In this document: piece by piece, positions 12,901 to 21,594 of the stretch
Numbering within the stretch: position 1 is the stretch's first letter
Layout: the number at the start of each line of letters is the position of its first letter
DNA from: Hyalella azteca
Lineage: Eukaryota; Arthropoda; Malacostraca; Amphipoda; Hyalellidae
NCBI RefSeq assembly: GCF_000764305.2
Contig: NW_025935994.1
Location: forward strand, 1 to 64,000
Reading direction: 5' to 3'
Length of the DNA: 64,000 nt
Position numbers and translations under genes: made by a program
The notes under the pieces: generated by a model
Told to the model about the DNA's origin: nothing
The model's input: the letters and a program-made list of their open reading frames with translations, nothing else
The model's database searches: none

Positions 12901-14281
12901 GTTCTAATTCAAAGCCGTGTTGTATTTCAATACAGCTCACACAGGGATCAATTCGAACACGTGGATGTCGGAATTACGTATTAGTACAATTTGAAGCGCG
13001 GTCGGAATACGTCTCACCACGTGCTGAATATAGTCACACACTGAGTCGGAATATAGGGATTTTGTAGGTTTGCATTCTAAAGGCTTTTAAATAAATATGG
13101 CAACATTTTGTGACATTTCATTGTTGCTGGTGCATTGTGCAGTGTTTTGAGAGTCACATAAAGCAAACAGAACTCGAGTAACGCATACGTTTTTTTTATA
13201 GTTTTTCATTTCTCGATGCGTCCTTAATGTGTTGGGATATACTGCGTTTACCCTACTGAGTGGTTAGAATTACCATTTGTTGGCATAGGGTTTGATTACC
13301 AGTATCACATAATAGCACATATTACCTTGAATCTTGAAAGCCTTAAGCTTTTTCAATTGTAGTAAAAAGTTGTGGGTCTGCTTTGATAACAAAATATATT
13401 AGGGTAAACGCGGTATATTCCGACATCGTGGGTAATTCCATCACCTCTCTAGTTTTTCCTTTATATTAAGCTTTGTTTTAGTTCCATGCATTCGTTGATG
13501 GTATCATGGTTGAAATGGTGACGTCATACATTTGCGCATCAAACTACTGCCAAAACACTAGGTCTTGGCCATCTAGCGGGAAAATATTGAGATCCAAAGT
13601 GAGACAATGCACGCTACCCAGTGAGATCGTCGAAAAATATCTCAAATTTGACAGTTGACCTTGCTCTACCAAATAGTGAATAACTGTTTGTATGGGAAGA
13701 ATATTATGGTTTGAGCCTTTAAATACGTCTGTGAATATATTAGGAATCCTTTAAGTATACTTGTATTTGCTGATTTCAAGTGGTAAATAAATTAATAGAT
13801 GATTAAGTTGAGAAATGGATTTAGACACATGAAAACAAATTCTGTCACAATTTGAATTGGACACACACAGATCGTTCCAAGCTGTGTACAAGAATTAAAA
13901 TTTGCTTAATTAAAAGCTTAATAGTTGTTAATTAAAAGCGTAATTAAGTAGTGTTCAATATTCATTAGTGTTCTAATTCAAAGGCTTTACCGCGTTTACC
14001 CTATTTCAATTGAAGGCAAGCAAAATAGGCTAAGTGATAGGCCTATGTCAAATCTCAATGTTAGGTAAACATGCATTTATGGCAGATGGCAGTGCATACT
14101 GCTCAATGAAGAAATTAAGAAAGCTTCTCATTTGGGTTGATAGGAAATTTTATCAGAAGCAACAATTTGCACTCACTTCTCCCCAGCGAATGAGATGATC
14201 TGTATTTTCGTCTTCCACCAGTTTCCATAGTTTGTAGAGGAAAGCAGGAATTTTTTCTGCAGATTCCACTGATGAATGCAT
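776..14281 (-). CDS. Hsf: Heat shock transcription factor (HSF), 12 coding exons, about 853 aa
   Basis: HSF is the nuclear transcription factor that trimerises under proteotoxic stress and binds nGAAn repeats to induce chaperone genes. Joining 12 exons by GT-AG sites keeps one open frame from ATG 14281 to TGA 776. Residues 10-114 are the winged-helix DNA-binding domain, with [14 protein letters not shown], the recognition-helix run [19 protein letters not shown], and HPYFVRG. Residues 135-205 are the HR-A/B coiled coil, ending [25 protein letters not shown] motif follows, matching the GPIISDITEL region of vertebrate HSF1. Then comes a long Ser/Thr/Asn/Val-rich stretch with a six-Gln run, a second hydrophobic heptad region ([10 protein letters not shown]), and an acidic C-terminus ([16 protein letters not shown]). 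It is longer than fly (about 690) or human HSF1 (about 530). The exon 3/4 junction has two equivalent solutions. The family call is certain; exon 8 is slightly less so. Confidence 0.96.
1343..1424 (-). CDS. Hsf: HSF coding exon 11 (acidic activation segment)
   Basis: Encodes [20 protein letters not shown] and then SSMYEMS. Alternating acidic and bulky hydrophobic residues are typical of HSF C-terminal activation domains. Acceptor TTTTTTCAG|ATT, donor TCAG|GTTTGT, phase 1. Confidence 0.92.
1764..1875 (-). CDS. Hsf: HSF coding exon 10 (amphipathic repeat)
   Basis: Encodes [20 protein letters not shown] and [17 protein letters not shown]. It parallels the HSF1 segment HLDAMDSNLDNLQTML. Acceptor AATTTCAG|A, donor AACAGG|GTATGC, phase 0. 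Confidence 0.92.
2449..2583 (-). CDS. Hsf: HSF coding exon 9 (acidic/Leu-rich)
   Basis: Encodes [20 protein letters not shown], then [20 protein letters not shown]. Strong acceptor TTCTCCTGCAG|C and donor TTGTC|GTAAGT; phase 2 on both sides fits its neighbours. Acidic Leu/Ile clusters suit an activation or HR-C-like region. Confidence is a little lower because the upstream donor GTAATA is weak. Confidence 0.82.
3584..4547 (-). CDS. Hsf: HSF coding exon 8, long regulatory exon with polyQ
   Basis: A 964-base exon with 320 full codons, opening [17 protein letters not shown]. Low complexity, rich in Ser, Thr, Asn and Val, with one six-Gln run ([11 protein letters not shown]) from CAG/CAA codons near 3696-3715 and an FKVVRKN block beside it. 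IKTERL resembles a sumoylation consensus (I-K-x-E). It can end at TAA 3580-3582 or splice at AACAA|GTAATA, whose phase matches the next exon. Confidence 0.93.
4796..4842 (-). CDS. Hsf: HSF coding exon 7, microexon of 47 bases
   Basis: Encodes [15 protein letters not shown] between split codons. Acceptor TCCCACAG|T, donor CCCT|GTAAGT. Phase 2 in and phase 1 out agree with both neighbours; skipping it would shift the frame. It lies close to the 690-base transposon in the upstream intron. Confidence 0.88.
4890..5579. mobile_element. 690-base terminal-inverted-repeat element in an HSF intron
   Basis: Perfect 16-base terminal inverted repeats (CAGGGTTCGTACAGGT and its complement) bound the element, flanked by a 6-base direct repeat TATTTT at 4884-4889 and 5580-5585. 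The interior repeats short motifs around TTCCATGACT and carries a hairpin at 5338-5370 (GAAACAAGAGACT and complement), with a third copy of that arm near 5391. There is no transposase ORF, so it is non-autonomous. Superfamily not assigned. Confidence 0.8.
5835..6178 (-). CDS. Hsf: HSF coding exon 6 (regulatory region)
   Basis: Encodes [20 protein letters not shown] and a Ser- and Asn-rich stretch ending VILNTDG. The [12 protein letters not shown] motif corresponds to the conserved segment after HR-A/B in HSF1. Acceptor AACACAG|GCA, donor GGAAC|GTGAGC, phase 2. Reading past the donor gives a TGA at once, so retention of this intron would truncate the protein. Confidence 0.93.
6858..6971 (-). 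CDS. Hsf: HSF coding exon 5 (end of HR-A/B, basic linker)
   Basis: Encodes 38 residues, [20 protein letters not shown] to AHNIMP. The first ten complete the coiled coil, as in the family's KLIQFLxSL. Acceptor TTTCAG|TTG, donor CCC|GTGAGA, phase 0 at both ends. The RTARK stretch could act in nuclear import (inference). Confidence 0.92.
7192..7255 (-). repeat. Three tandem copies of the HSF exon 4 splice-donor sequence
   Basis: In the gene sense the real donor context AATAAGGTATGGTAG is followed at about 25-base spacing by AACAAGGTATGTTAG and AACAAGGTATGGTAG. Each has AAG|GTATG, a usable 5' splice site. Using either downstream site would include an in-frame stop (V-W-stop) directly after IINK. 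Confidence 0.8.
7250..7497 (-). CDS. Hsf: HSF coding exon 4 (HR-A/B coiled coil)
   Basis: Encodes a trimerisation heptad region running from [20 protein letters not shown] to [11 protein letters not shown]. The 5' edge is 7497 (acceptor GTAG|GA) or 7501 (GAAGAG|GTA), matching the two possible donors of exon 3; both give the same protein length. The pyrimidine tract is weak. Donor AATAAG|GTATGG; the sequence around it is repeated three times (see 7192-7255). Confidence 0.9.
7842..7970 (-). CDS. Hsf: HSF coding exon 3 (end of DNA-binding domain)
   Basis: Encodes [20 protein letters not shown] and then [20 protein letters not shown], the wing and last strand of the HSF domain. Acceptor GTTACAG|AT. 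The donor is ambiguous: A|GTAAGC (exon ends 7842, phase 1) or AAA|GTTAGT (ends 7846, phase 0). The first keeps the family's IKRKV. Confidence 0.93.
8511..8619 (-). CDS. Hsf: HSF coding exon 2 (DNA recognition helix)
   Basis: Encodes residues 36-71, DGKSFLL through FVRQLNM, the most conserved part of the HSF fold. Acceptor TTGAACAG|GAT, donor ATGT|GTGAGT, phase 1; the codon for Tyr72 is split with exon 3. Confidence 0.97.
10165..10255. repeat. Dispersed repeat, inverted relative to 16185-16300
   Basis: The block with TGACTTCACGTTTTCATC, GAAAATGTGCTCTCTGTCAC and TGAGTTATATTTTTTTTAG recurs as its reverse complement at 16185-16300 in TIM50 intron 1, with the internal order kept. It is probably an interspersed element of unknown class. 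The two copies lie on opposite sides of the divergent promoter region. Confidence 0.75.
11395..12299. mobile_element. Non-autonomous hAT-like element, 905 bases
   Basis: The right end reads inward as CAGTGGTTCCCAAACTTTTT, a hallmark hAT/Charlie/Zaphod terminus; the left end is TGGTGGTTCCCAAGTT. The subterminal CCCCCTTGGGGGCGG motif is also typical of that group. Flanking 8-mers GTCTAGTT (11387-11394) and GTCTCATT (12300-12307) match at 6 of 8 positions, as an old 8-base target duplication would. No transposase ORF. Inserted in HSF intron 1. Confidence 0.82.
12340..13253. mobile_element. TA-flanked MITE, long copy (914 bases)
   Basis: Terminal inverted repeats begin GGGTAAACGCGGTATATTCC and match the right end at about 20 of 23 positions. 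TA dinucleotides flank both ends, suggesting a Tc1/mariner/pogo-type element. No ORF of useful size. It is nearly identical to the 600-base copy at 13402 over its left 580 bases. Confidence 0.82.
13402..14001. mobile_element. TA-flanked MITE, internally deleted copy (600 bases)
   Basis: Same left end and body as the 914-base copy, but after GTGTTCTAATTCAAAG it jumps straight to the right terminus (CCGCGTTTACCC|TA). It thus lacks about 325 bases present in the longer copy. TA flanks both ends and the inner 14 terminal bases match perfectly. It lies 150 bases from the first copy in the same orientation. Confidence 0.82.
14177..14281 (-). CDS. Hsf: HSF coding exon 1 (start of DNA-binding domain)
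   Basis: Encodes residues 1-35, beginning [20 protein letters not shown] and ending IRWGE. Donor GAA|GTGAGT, phase 0. The ATG is the only in-frame start before the conserved IPAFLYKLW helix. An upstream TACTGCCAG in the transcript sense, about 20 bases before the ATG, could be an acceptor joining a 5' non-coding exon. Confidence 0.93.
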
Positions 14282-15373
14282 TTCTTGAAATCTGGTGACT
14301 GGCAGTAGGTAGATAGTTCTGATATCTATTATTTAAAACAAGTTGCTCAAGTCTGAGATGCTTTGAGAATTGGGGTCATAAATCCCAACTCTGTTTCATC
14401 AGACATCTGGCGATCTGGGTATAATTAGCACTAGAAAAAATATTAAAGATTAAAAGAAAATGTGGGAAATGAATGAAAAGTCACCTTAGTTACCTACATT
14501 AAGTTAGGCATAAAACCAAATTATCTTGTTAATGCTTAATGGCTAATCATATTGTCATTTGTCAAAGTAAAGAAGATTGAACGAAAAAATAATAATTTTA
14601 CAAATGAATTTGCGTGATACCATCATTAAAGTTTCACAATTTAGGTACTTTATTTTCTACTGCGAATAGGAGACTTGAAGCAATTGGATATTAACCACGA
14701 TATGCAACCATGGCGAAATGTTTTTAGTGCGACGGCAATTGCAACAGCGCAACCGAACAGCACGATGTAAACTGCAGCAGCAAAAGCAGGCAAAGCACCG
14801 CAGGAGCAGAGATCGTTTGTATAAAACGTTTGGCAGGTAAACAAACCAAAGAATGACAGCAATACACGAACTATTTTTTGGTAAAATTATTTACTAATGA
14901 TATGAACTTTATGTTATTGCGTAAATTGTATTTTTTGCTGAAGATGACGTAAGGGAGAGGGATATGGGAGAGATTCTAATGACCCTCAGTGACAAAGTAT
15001 ATCACATTTCATCATAACATGACTCAGTAAAAATTCAAATTCTTTCACATCATTGTACATGTTATCATAAAATTGTGTTATAACATATAAATGTAAAGAT
15101 GAGATGATTTTATTTAAGTGTAAAGCTGAATTTTTCCTTTTGTTTGCAAGAAATTCCTAATTTGCTTTAAAAACAATCAGCAGTTAAACCACATTGAATG
15201 TTACAAAACATCGTCAATTTTTTAAGCCAAATTTTCATCCTGATCATAAAGAGCTCATTAATTGTTACCAAGACGTAGGAGAGCTTCATCCGATGATCGT
15301 TTCAAAATGCGGTTGTTACCAAAAGCCGATTGTTGATTTTGGTGTGAGGAGACTTTAGTTTGTTATCGTTAAT
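14282..15373. promoter_or_regulatory. Divergent intergenic region between HSF and TIM50
   Basis: About 1.1 kb separates the HSF ATG (minus) from the TIM50 ATG (plus), so it should contain both promoters and any 5' non-coding exons. I see no clear TATA box for either gene. A TTCTTGAA pair of inverted HSE half-sites lies at 14282-14289, directly before the HSF ATG, but two units alone are weak. Apart from a 70-codon minus-strand ORF at 14650-14862 with no recognisable similarity, nothing else stands out. Confidence 0.55.
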
Positions 15374-15806
15374 ATGTGTGCCGCATTAACAAATGCTACT
15401 GTTTTACGGGCTCTTAGCACAAAATTTAATACAGGTTTGAATTTGAGCTTCTTTAGATCCACATCTTTTTCTTCCAATAATGAAAACAGTACTTTTTATA
15501 CATCACATGGAGTAAGAATGAGCACAAAATATCCGGTACGATGGAGTATATCGAATATATGGAGCAAGAATTACTGCCAAAGTTATGCAAAAAAATCTGA
15601 AGAAACTTCTTTGGCGCAAGATTTACTAACATCTAGAATGGACGAAGAAAAAAGGAGAAGTGGCTCATATTCCAAAGAAGAGGCTGAAGCTGACGAGAAA
15701 CAGAGAAAAGAAGACCTGGAGCGAGCTAATCGTGCTCTGAAATTTTCATTTATTGCCTTTGGCGTTATGATGGCTGGAATTGGTGGTACTTTAATTTTAC
15801 GGTGGG
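15374..15806 (+). CDS. Timm50: TIM50 coding exon 1 (presequence and membrane span)
   Basis: Encodes residues 1-144 plus one base. ATG 15374 is the first in-frame start and gives a plausible mitochondrial targeting sequence (no acidic residue in the first 36). A second Met (MSTKYPVRW) at residue 49 is an alternative. Donor TGGG|GTGAGT. Intron retention would add 35 residues and stop at 15911-15913, giving a membrane-anchored protein without the receptor domain. Confidence 0.93.
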
Positions 15807-18800
15807 GTGAGTTCATGATATACAGTACTTGTTCTAATATAATTCAGATAATCCTATTAAACAAAGAAATAAAGAATTATATAGCTAGGCTAAAGCATGA
15901 CTTTTTTATGTAGTTATTAATTTTTAATTTGACTTAAGTCTTAAGTTTAAAAAGTGGTTGAAAACTATTTTATTTGAACATATCATGGCTCTTTCTCAAT
16001 TCTCAATATATACATGGATTTTTTATACATCTTAAAATAAAATATACTGTATCTTGAATCTTCAATAGGTAGGTACTCCAAAATTGAAAATGAAAAATTA
16101 TGATGAAATTAGGTTAGTTCCCATTCTCATTAATAAAGAAATAAACATAGAGAGAAAAAATAAGTAAATAAATAAAAGAGAAAAAATATAACTCAGTAGA
16201 CTTGCTGCAGATTGCAGTTAGTGTCTGAGGTGAGTGACAGAGTCACAGAGAGCGCATTTTCTTGTTGATGAAAACGTGAAGTCACTGACAGAATATGGTG
16301 ATATCATATCATTGATGATATCAATAAAGGAAAAACAAGTAAACAACACTGAATATGTTGTTTATTCTACATCTACCTCATCTACTTGAACATGTTGTTT
16401 ATTCTACATCTACCTCATCTACCAATGCTACAATGAAAGAGGAGAACATCAGAGTACTGTTAGTAATGGATTAATTATGAATATACTCTGCATGCTTCAA
16501 ACATTTATAATTGAGTTTTATTTCAAGTGTTCCGCCAGTTCCAGATTACCCCATTCCCAGGGGTAATTCAGGACGGTTTTATTTTGCGTCTGGCACCTTA
16601 TGAATAGCATATGGAATTTTTTTGAAACAACCATTTAATAGCCCTTGCAAAGAGCTATAAAATGAGCCTAAATTTGTTTATGAAACTTTTCATGGTAAGA
16701 AGTTATTAACAAAAAAATGTTCAAAACCATCCCTTATTACCCTGTTTGACAGTATCTAAAAACTGGACTTAACAAGAGACAGAATAAATAAGGAAAATGA
16801 GTAGGTAGTTTAGCTTAGCTGAGACCTGTTAATATCTTAGAGCAACCAAACAAAATCATTTAATTCTTGAGAGCAGTACATATCCATAACCACAGCCAAT
16901 TGATGCAAACAGAAAATATTCTAATTCAAAAAGAATGTGCAATACAATGGACTTATGGCAAGATATATTATTCACTCAATTCACTTGAAGGTTGTTCTAT
17001 TATGCAGGCAAATAATTGAAAGCATAGATGCTGGGCCAGATGGTGCAGAAAATTTAATTCATGCCATAAATCCTTACTTCAAATTTATATGTGGTCTCGG
17101 GTTAACATAGAGATCATGACTACCATCCTGTTGAATGTACTGATCATTATTATAATATCAATTTATTTCAGGTGCTCCTCCTGAGGATGATGATGGCAAT
17201 TGGTTGGAAGATGACTTCAGTCACCTGCCCATTGTAGAGCAGTACTTCCGCCGCACATACCGAGAGTTGAGGAACATGAATACCATGATCCAGGTTGGTT
17301 TTATTGATTGAATTTAGTGAATCTGTAGCATACTTCTATTTTATTTGGTTAGGGAATTTTTTTATGTAACTACTGATGAACACTAAAGCATTCTTTTTCT
17401 TTATGTCATTTTCTTCTTTTCCATTAATACTTACCTGTAACTATACCTCCCACTATTAGTTATGAATTTTTTTAAGTATTCTAAATTTTCTGCTTTGCTA
17501 TCTATGTTTAGTATTAACTGCATAATATAATTTCATTTGAAAGACTTCTCCACAGGATATCCATCCACAAACTGTCGCATACACTTGACAAATCTCTTGT
17601 TTAAAGTTATGAAGGGGAATAAAAAAGAAATTCAGACAAATTTTGATTTTTTTTTTACCACTTGTCTCACATTGACACATTGATGACCCTTAGAGCCAAC
17701 ATGGCAAAGTTTTCATCAGTTGACCATGATCTCTGGCACCTGGTCATCCTCTCATTTGTGGTGGTTCAAAGGTGCTTACTGGTCATGTTCTGGCCGGCCT
17801 AATAACGGCTCTGACCTGTGAGCTGTAAGCAGCTTCTGAGTTAAACCATAATGCTCCTCTTGGCTCGTGGCTCCGCTGCTTAACTTGCTTTGCTCACATT
17901 GTAACCACCATCATTAATGAAGAGGCAGCTCAAACTAGTAAACAATTAACTAGTGTTTCTTCCTATTATCCTCCTCACTAGGAAAAGAATTAAATAGATG
18001 GCCAACTGCCCAAATATCTGCCGATTGCTGATATTCTCTTACAACTGTTTTTTTTATTGCAACCATCTATTCTATGCAATGACAAATGGCGAGTAAAATT
18101 TCTATATATACAAAGCTACACGGAGTTTGGTCATGTTGTGACTGGTCTCCCTTGGAATATAACTTCTCAGGTTTAGGATGATTTTTTTTCTCCAATGCTG
18201 ACCATTACAGGTTCATGTTCTAAATATTTTAGGTTGTATATATGCCCTGAGACTTGTATTGCTTGCAGATGCCTTCTCGAGAGAAGCTCCTCCCTGACAC
18301 ACTCTCAGGACAGTACGTGCAGCCGCCCTACACGCTTGTGCTCGAGATGAAGGATGTGCTTGTGCATCCAGAATGGACTGTAAGTCAAGCACTGCATGAA
18401 CAGAAAATTGGTATTTCAGTTCGAAGTTTGTTGTTTAGAATCAGCTAATGTTGTTTAATTCAGAATAATTTCCATCAACCTCATAAAGAGAAGATACTCT
18501 TTAGAAAGGCTTTGAATTTTCAATTGATTGGTTCAAAATACTGTTTCTTGTTCACTTCCTGAGGTTTCTATTTTATTCTATTTTTGTTGTATGAATTGTT
18601 CCATGTGAATGGGTGATATGATGAATCACAGTCTATTTGAGAACAATATTTGACGTTTCTATACTTTATTGCAGTATGAAACTGGTTGGCGGTTTAAAAA
18701 GCGGCCAAGCCTCGATTTTTTGCTACAACATTGCGCTCCTCCATTGTTTGAAATAGTTATTTACACCAATGAACAGGGATTCGTAAGTATATCTTCTTAA

Positions 18801-21109
18801 GTGACCGCTTTGCATGAATCAGATTTGGTTTTTCAAAGAGTAATTTCAAGTGATGCTTCATTACATAAGTTAAAAATTTTCCGCAAATAAACATAACATG
18901 ATAGAAACGAATCAATAATGCTGAGTTTATGAAAAATTTTGAGCTAACATCCGAAGTCAGTAATTCTCTGCACATGTTCTACCTATGACACAGAAAATCA
19001 GTTCAGGTATATATGAATTGTTAGGGAAGTAGTAAAATATTGCTCTGTTATCTTATTTTGGTGAATCACAAAATCTGTTTACTTTGTTGTTTCATAAATA
19101 ATCATAATATTTAACATACGCCATGTTAATTGTTATATTCTTATTTGTTGCAGACAGCTTTCCCGGTAATAGACAAGCTCGACCCGAACGGTTTCATTTG
19201 GTACCGTCTATTCAAGGACTCCACTAGTTACGTGAATGGCAAGCATTTGAAGGAACTCAATTGTCTTAACAGAGACTTGAAAAGGGTAAGATTTTCTCAA
19301 TGTTTTTATTTTGTTTTATTGGCCAGTCACATTTCGTACCTATCTATAGCTTTATTATGCCATGGCCATTTTCTTTTTTCAACATTTATTCAACAATTTT
19401 GCCCTCTTGTGGTCTTGCCTCTATCAGATCAACGTATTGGAAAAAAATAATTCATTGAGAAACGTTTTGATAATCCGGACTTATTAGTAATGCCAGCGCT
19501 TGGTCTTAGTTTTATGCATTCTTTATTGAGGAACGACGTCCTTTTGTCAAAGTGTTTATGACCAAATAGCGTTCCTTTAACCTCATGACTATGCCTCGTC
19601 ACAAGGTAAATGTTATTTCTAGCGCCATAAGCCAGGTTGTTCAATATTATTTTGGGTTGGAGCAGGTCATCATGGTGGACTGGGATGCAGATGCGGTCTC
19701 TTGTCCTCGCAATCAACTAAAAGTCCCTCGGTGGAAAGGTAGCATGGATGATAACGGACTGGTGCAGCTTGCTATGTTGCTAAGGAGTGAGTCTCATCTT
19801 TGTTATTTGTTTTGGTAATATTACGTTGAACCCTCTTGTAAATTATTAAGAATAGAATATCAGGTGCACACACACCTAGTAATGTCGGTTGACTCTGGAG
19901 AGTGAGATACAGATTTATCAATAAAACTTTAGTTCTTAGTTTGAACTTGACTAAGCTATCTGTGAAGTAGATTCTTGCTATGGGCATTTTTCTTCCCGAG
20001 AAATGCTATACCGGTACCTGCCAGAGGCCAGGTATCTTGTATCCTGATTTCCGCAAATAGGATTTAACTTCCCCCAAAAGATAATGTTATATGAAAAGGA
20101 TATGATAACGTAGTACACAAAACTTTTTTTCGCATTACTTTTATAGATATGATTTACATCTACAAGTAAATTTGTTAACCTCAAGTAGACAAGTTAATGT
20201 ACTGTATAGTAGCTAATCATGCACAGATGAAGAATATTCAAGGTTTTACGGGGAAAGCTTATCAGCTCGCAGCAGTTACATACATAGCTATGAGTTAAAC
20301 AAAAGCACGTCATTGGTAGTTACACCTATAACGACTGATTATAGTCTGAAAAATAGAAAACATTAATTCGTGGAAGAGATCGCGAAGAAAGAACGTTCAT
20401 TTCTTGTCCTGTTCTGAAATCAACATATATAAAGCATAGAGGTTTCCTTAAATTAGTTTAATTCCACCCTGACGTGATGTTATTGCTCAGTTATTTGGAT
20501 AATGAATGACTCTGACCTGTAATATACTCCTGACAAGATTAAATACACATGAGAATTAAGGACTACAACAATAGGATACTTTCTCAGTCAAATTCGGAAT
20601 GTCCGGTTTGAGTGAGTTCTCGTCAATATGAGCAGGTACCCAAATCAGTAAGTTATCTTACTCTTCAGACACGAATAGATATTTGCTCATGAACAATTAA
20701 TGACAAAAGCACGCGTTTTGAATGAGTATCGTAAGTCTGCTATCCGTTCCCTGTTACACATGATTGACAATGCTTCACGATTTATGATCGCACTGACATG
20801 CGCTACCTACACCGTTCAATGCAGATATAAAATGATTGGCTGTGATTTTCTAATTAATACCCGATAGATGCTTGGTATAATTTGTGTAACTTGAAGCCGT
20901 AAATGACAGCAATCGCGGAGAGTGAGGTGGACGACGTCCGGGACGTGCTTGACTACTACCGTCAGTTTTCTGATCCTCTTGCCGCCTTCGAGAAGTTCCA
21001 TAAAGAAGCTCGGGAGCGCGAGATGCTCAGTGAACAGCAGCGCAAAGAACAGCTTAAATCCGGCAAGGTTGCTACCACATGGCAACCCAGCTTCCTCAAA
21101 AAATGGTAA
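15374..21109 (+). CDS. Timm50: TIM50, TIM23-complex presequence receptor, 7 coding exons, 408 aa
   Basis: TIM50 sits in the mitochondrial inner membrane; its intermembrane-space domain receives presequences from TOM and hands them to the TIM23 channel. Seven exons join in frame: a long basic/Ser-rich N-terminal presequence, a charged coiled stretch ([20 protein letters not shown]), one membrane span at about residues 123-142 ([19 protein letters not shown]), then the FCP1/NIF-like domain. The phosphatase loop is degenerate: [14 protein letters not shown] replaces LDLDETL, so both catalytic Asp positions are lost, as in other animal TIM50s. The C-terminus ([20 protein letters not shown] ... 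DPLAAFEKF) matches human TIM50 TIA..GVEDVR.VL....DPL.AF. Total length is near the family norm of 350-410. Divergently transcribed from HSF. Confidence 0.97.
16185..16430. repeat. Dispersed repeat and 37-base direct repeat in TIM50 intron 1
   Basis: 16185-16300 is the inverted counterpart of the block at 10165-10255. Just after it, ATGTTGTTTATTCTACATCT and the following CTACCTCATCTAC occur twice at 37-base spacing (16355 and 16392). Neither disturbs the TIM50 exons. Confidence 0.7.
17172..17293 (+). CDS. Timm50: TIM50 coding exon 2
   Basis: Encodes [20 protein letters not shown] and ends [11 protein letters not shown], the linker entering the intermembrane space. Acceptor TATTTCAG|GT, donor ATCCAG|GTTGGT, phase 0. 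Confidence 0.95.
18269..18379 (+). CDS. Timm50: TIM50 coding exon 3 (degenerate phosphatase loop)
   Basis: Encodes [20 protein letters not shown] then [27 protein letters not shown] aligns with the catalytic LVLDLDETLV of FCP1-type phosphatases, with D to E and D to K changes. Acceptor TTGCAG|ATG, donor ACT|GTAAGT. Confidence 0.96.
18675..18782 (+). CDS. Timm50: TIM50 coding exon 4
   Basis: Encodes [20 protein letters not shown] then [18 protein letters not shown]-x-K-KRP and FEIVIYT are conserved TIM50 signatures. Acceptor TTGCAG|TAT, donor TTC|GTAAGT, phase 0. Confidence 0.97.
19154..19285 (+). CDS. Timm50: TIM50 coding exon 5
   Basis: Encodes [20 protein letters not shown], then [24 protein letters not shown] and K.L..LNRDL are diagnostic of the TIM50 domain. 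Acceptor TTGCAG|ACA, donor AGG|GTAAGA. Confidence 0.97.
19666..19786 (+). CDS. Timm50: TIM50 coding exon 6
   Basis: Encodes [20 protein letters not shown] then [20 protein letters not shown]. This is the second core motif (VDWD.....QP.N in the family). Acceptor GGAGCAG|GTC, donor AGGA|GTGAGT, phase 1, completing Thr343 with exon 7. Confidence 0.96.
20910..21109 (+). CDS. Timm50: TIM50 coding exon 7 with stop TAA (or donor at 21106)
   Basis: Encodes [20 protein letters not shown] to [14 protein letters not shown] at 21107-21109 overlaps a good donor, ATG|GTAAGG. If that donor is used and joined to the acceptor at 21593-21594, the reading becomes KKWF and stops at 21599-21601. The two forms differ by one C-terminal Phe. 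Confidence 0.93.
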
Positions 21110-21594
21110 GGTCTTCAGAGCTAAATTAGATTTTGCAGGCTATGATTATTACAGCTTGGCGTTTTAGTTTCGCCTGACATCATTTGACGAGAGACTGAAA
21201 TTATGTCTTGGTATTTAGTACATAGTCATTAGTATGGTGGAAGCGCCTCGTGCTAGCCTTGGACATACTCAGATGCTCCCTGTCATCTTGTAGTGACAAG
21301 AAGTACGATATGGGTGAATAGTTTTCCGGTCGCTTGTAAGAAAATAGTCATAACGTCCTGTGTTAACCTCTACAAAAGAGCGCAATATTTTTCCCCGGTA
21401 AATGCTCTCACGCATTAGCGTAAATTAAGCTCCTGTGTTTCAATTTCAATTTCCCATAACGGCTGTCGTCTGCCATTAATTTTTATTTCTTTTTCGAACT
21501 ACGGTATTGATGAAATGTATATAATGTATATACTTTCATCCCATTATATATCACTTTGTAGATAGTACCTAAAATTTACTACATTTTTCAACAG

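Larger units (their letters stand above)
8620..14176 (-). other. HSF intron 1, 5.6 kb, rich in mobile elements
   Basis: Separates the first two DNA-binding-domain exons. It contains a degenerate 88-base tandem duplication (9421-9560, GGCTAGTACC / GGCTATTACC ... TAGCTGTGACTGGCTTTGGG), an AT-rich palindrome near 9885-9925, a dispersed repeat (10165-10255), a hAT-like element (11395-12299) and two TA-flanked elements (12340-14001). No coding exon was recognised in it. Confidence 0.85.

Noticed and set aside
14282..14289. Heat shock element controlling HSF
   Set aside because: Only two half-sites (TTC..GAA) and directly at the start codon; a functional element usually has three or more units.
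14650..14862. Minus-strand ORF with a hydrophobic run (Ala/Val-rich)
   Set aside because: 70 codons with no recognisable domain or splice context; it lies where HSF 5' non-coding sequence is expected.
15807..15913. Continuation of TIM50 exon 1 as a stand-alone 179-residue gene
   Set aside because: A consensus donor GTGAGT with matching phase and the rest of TIM50 downstream show this part is intron.
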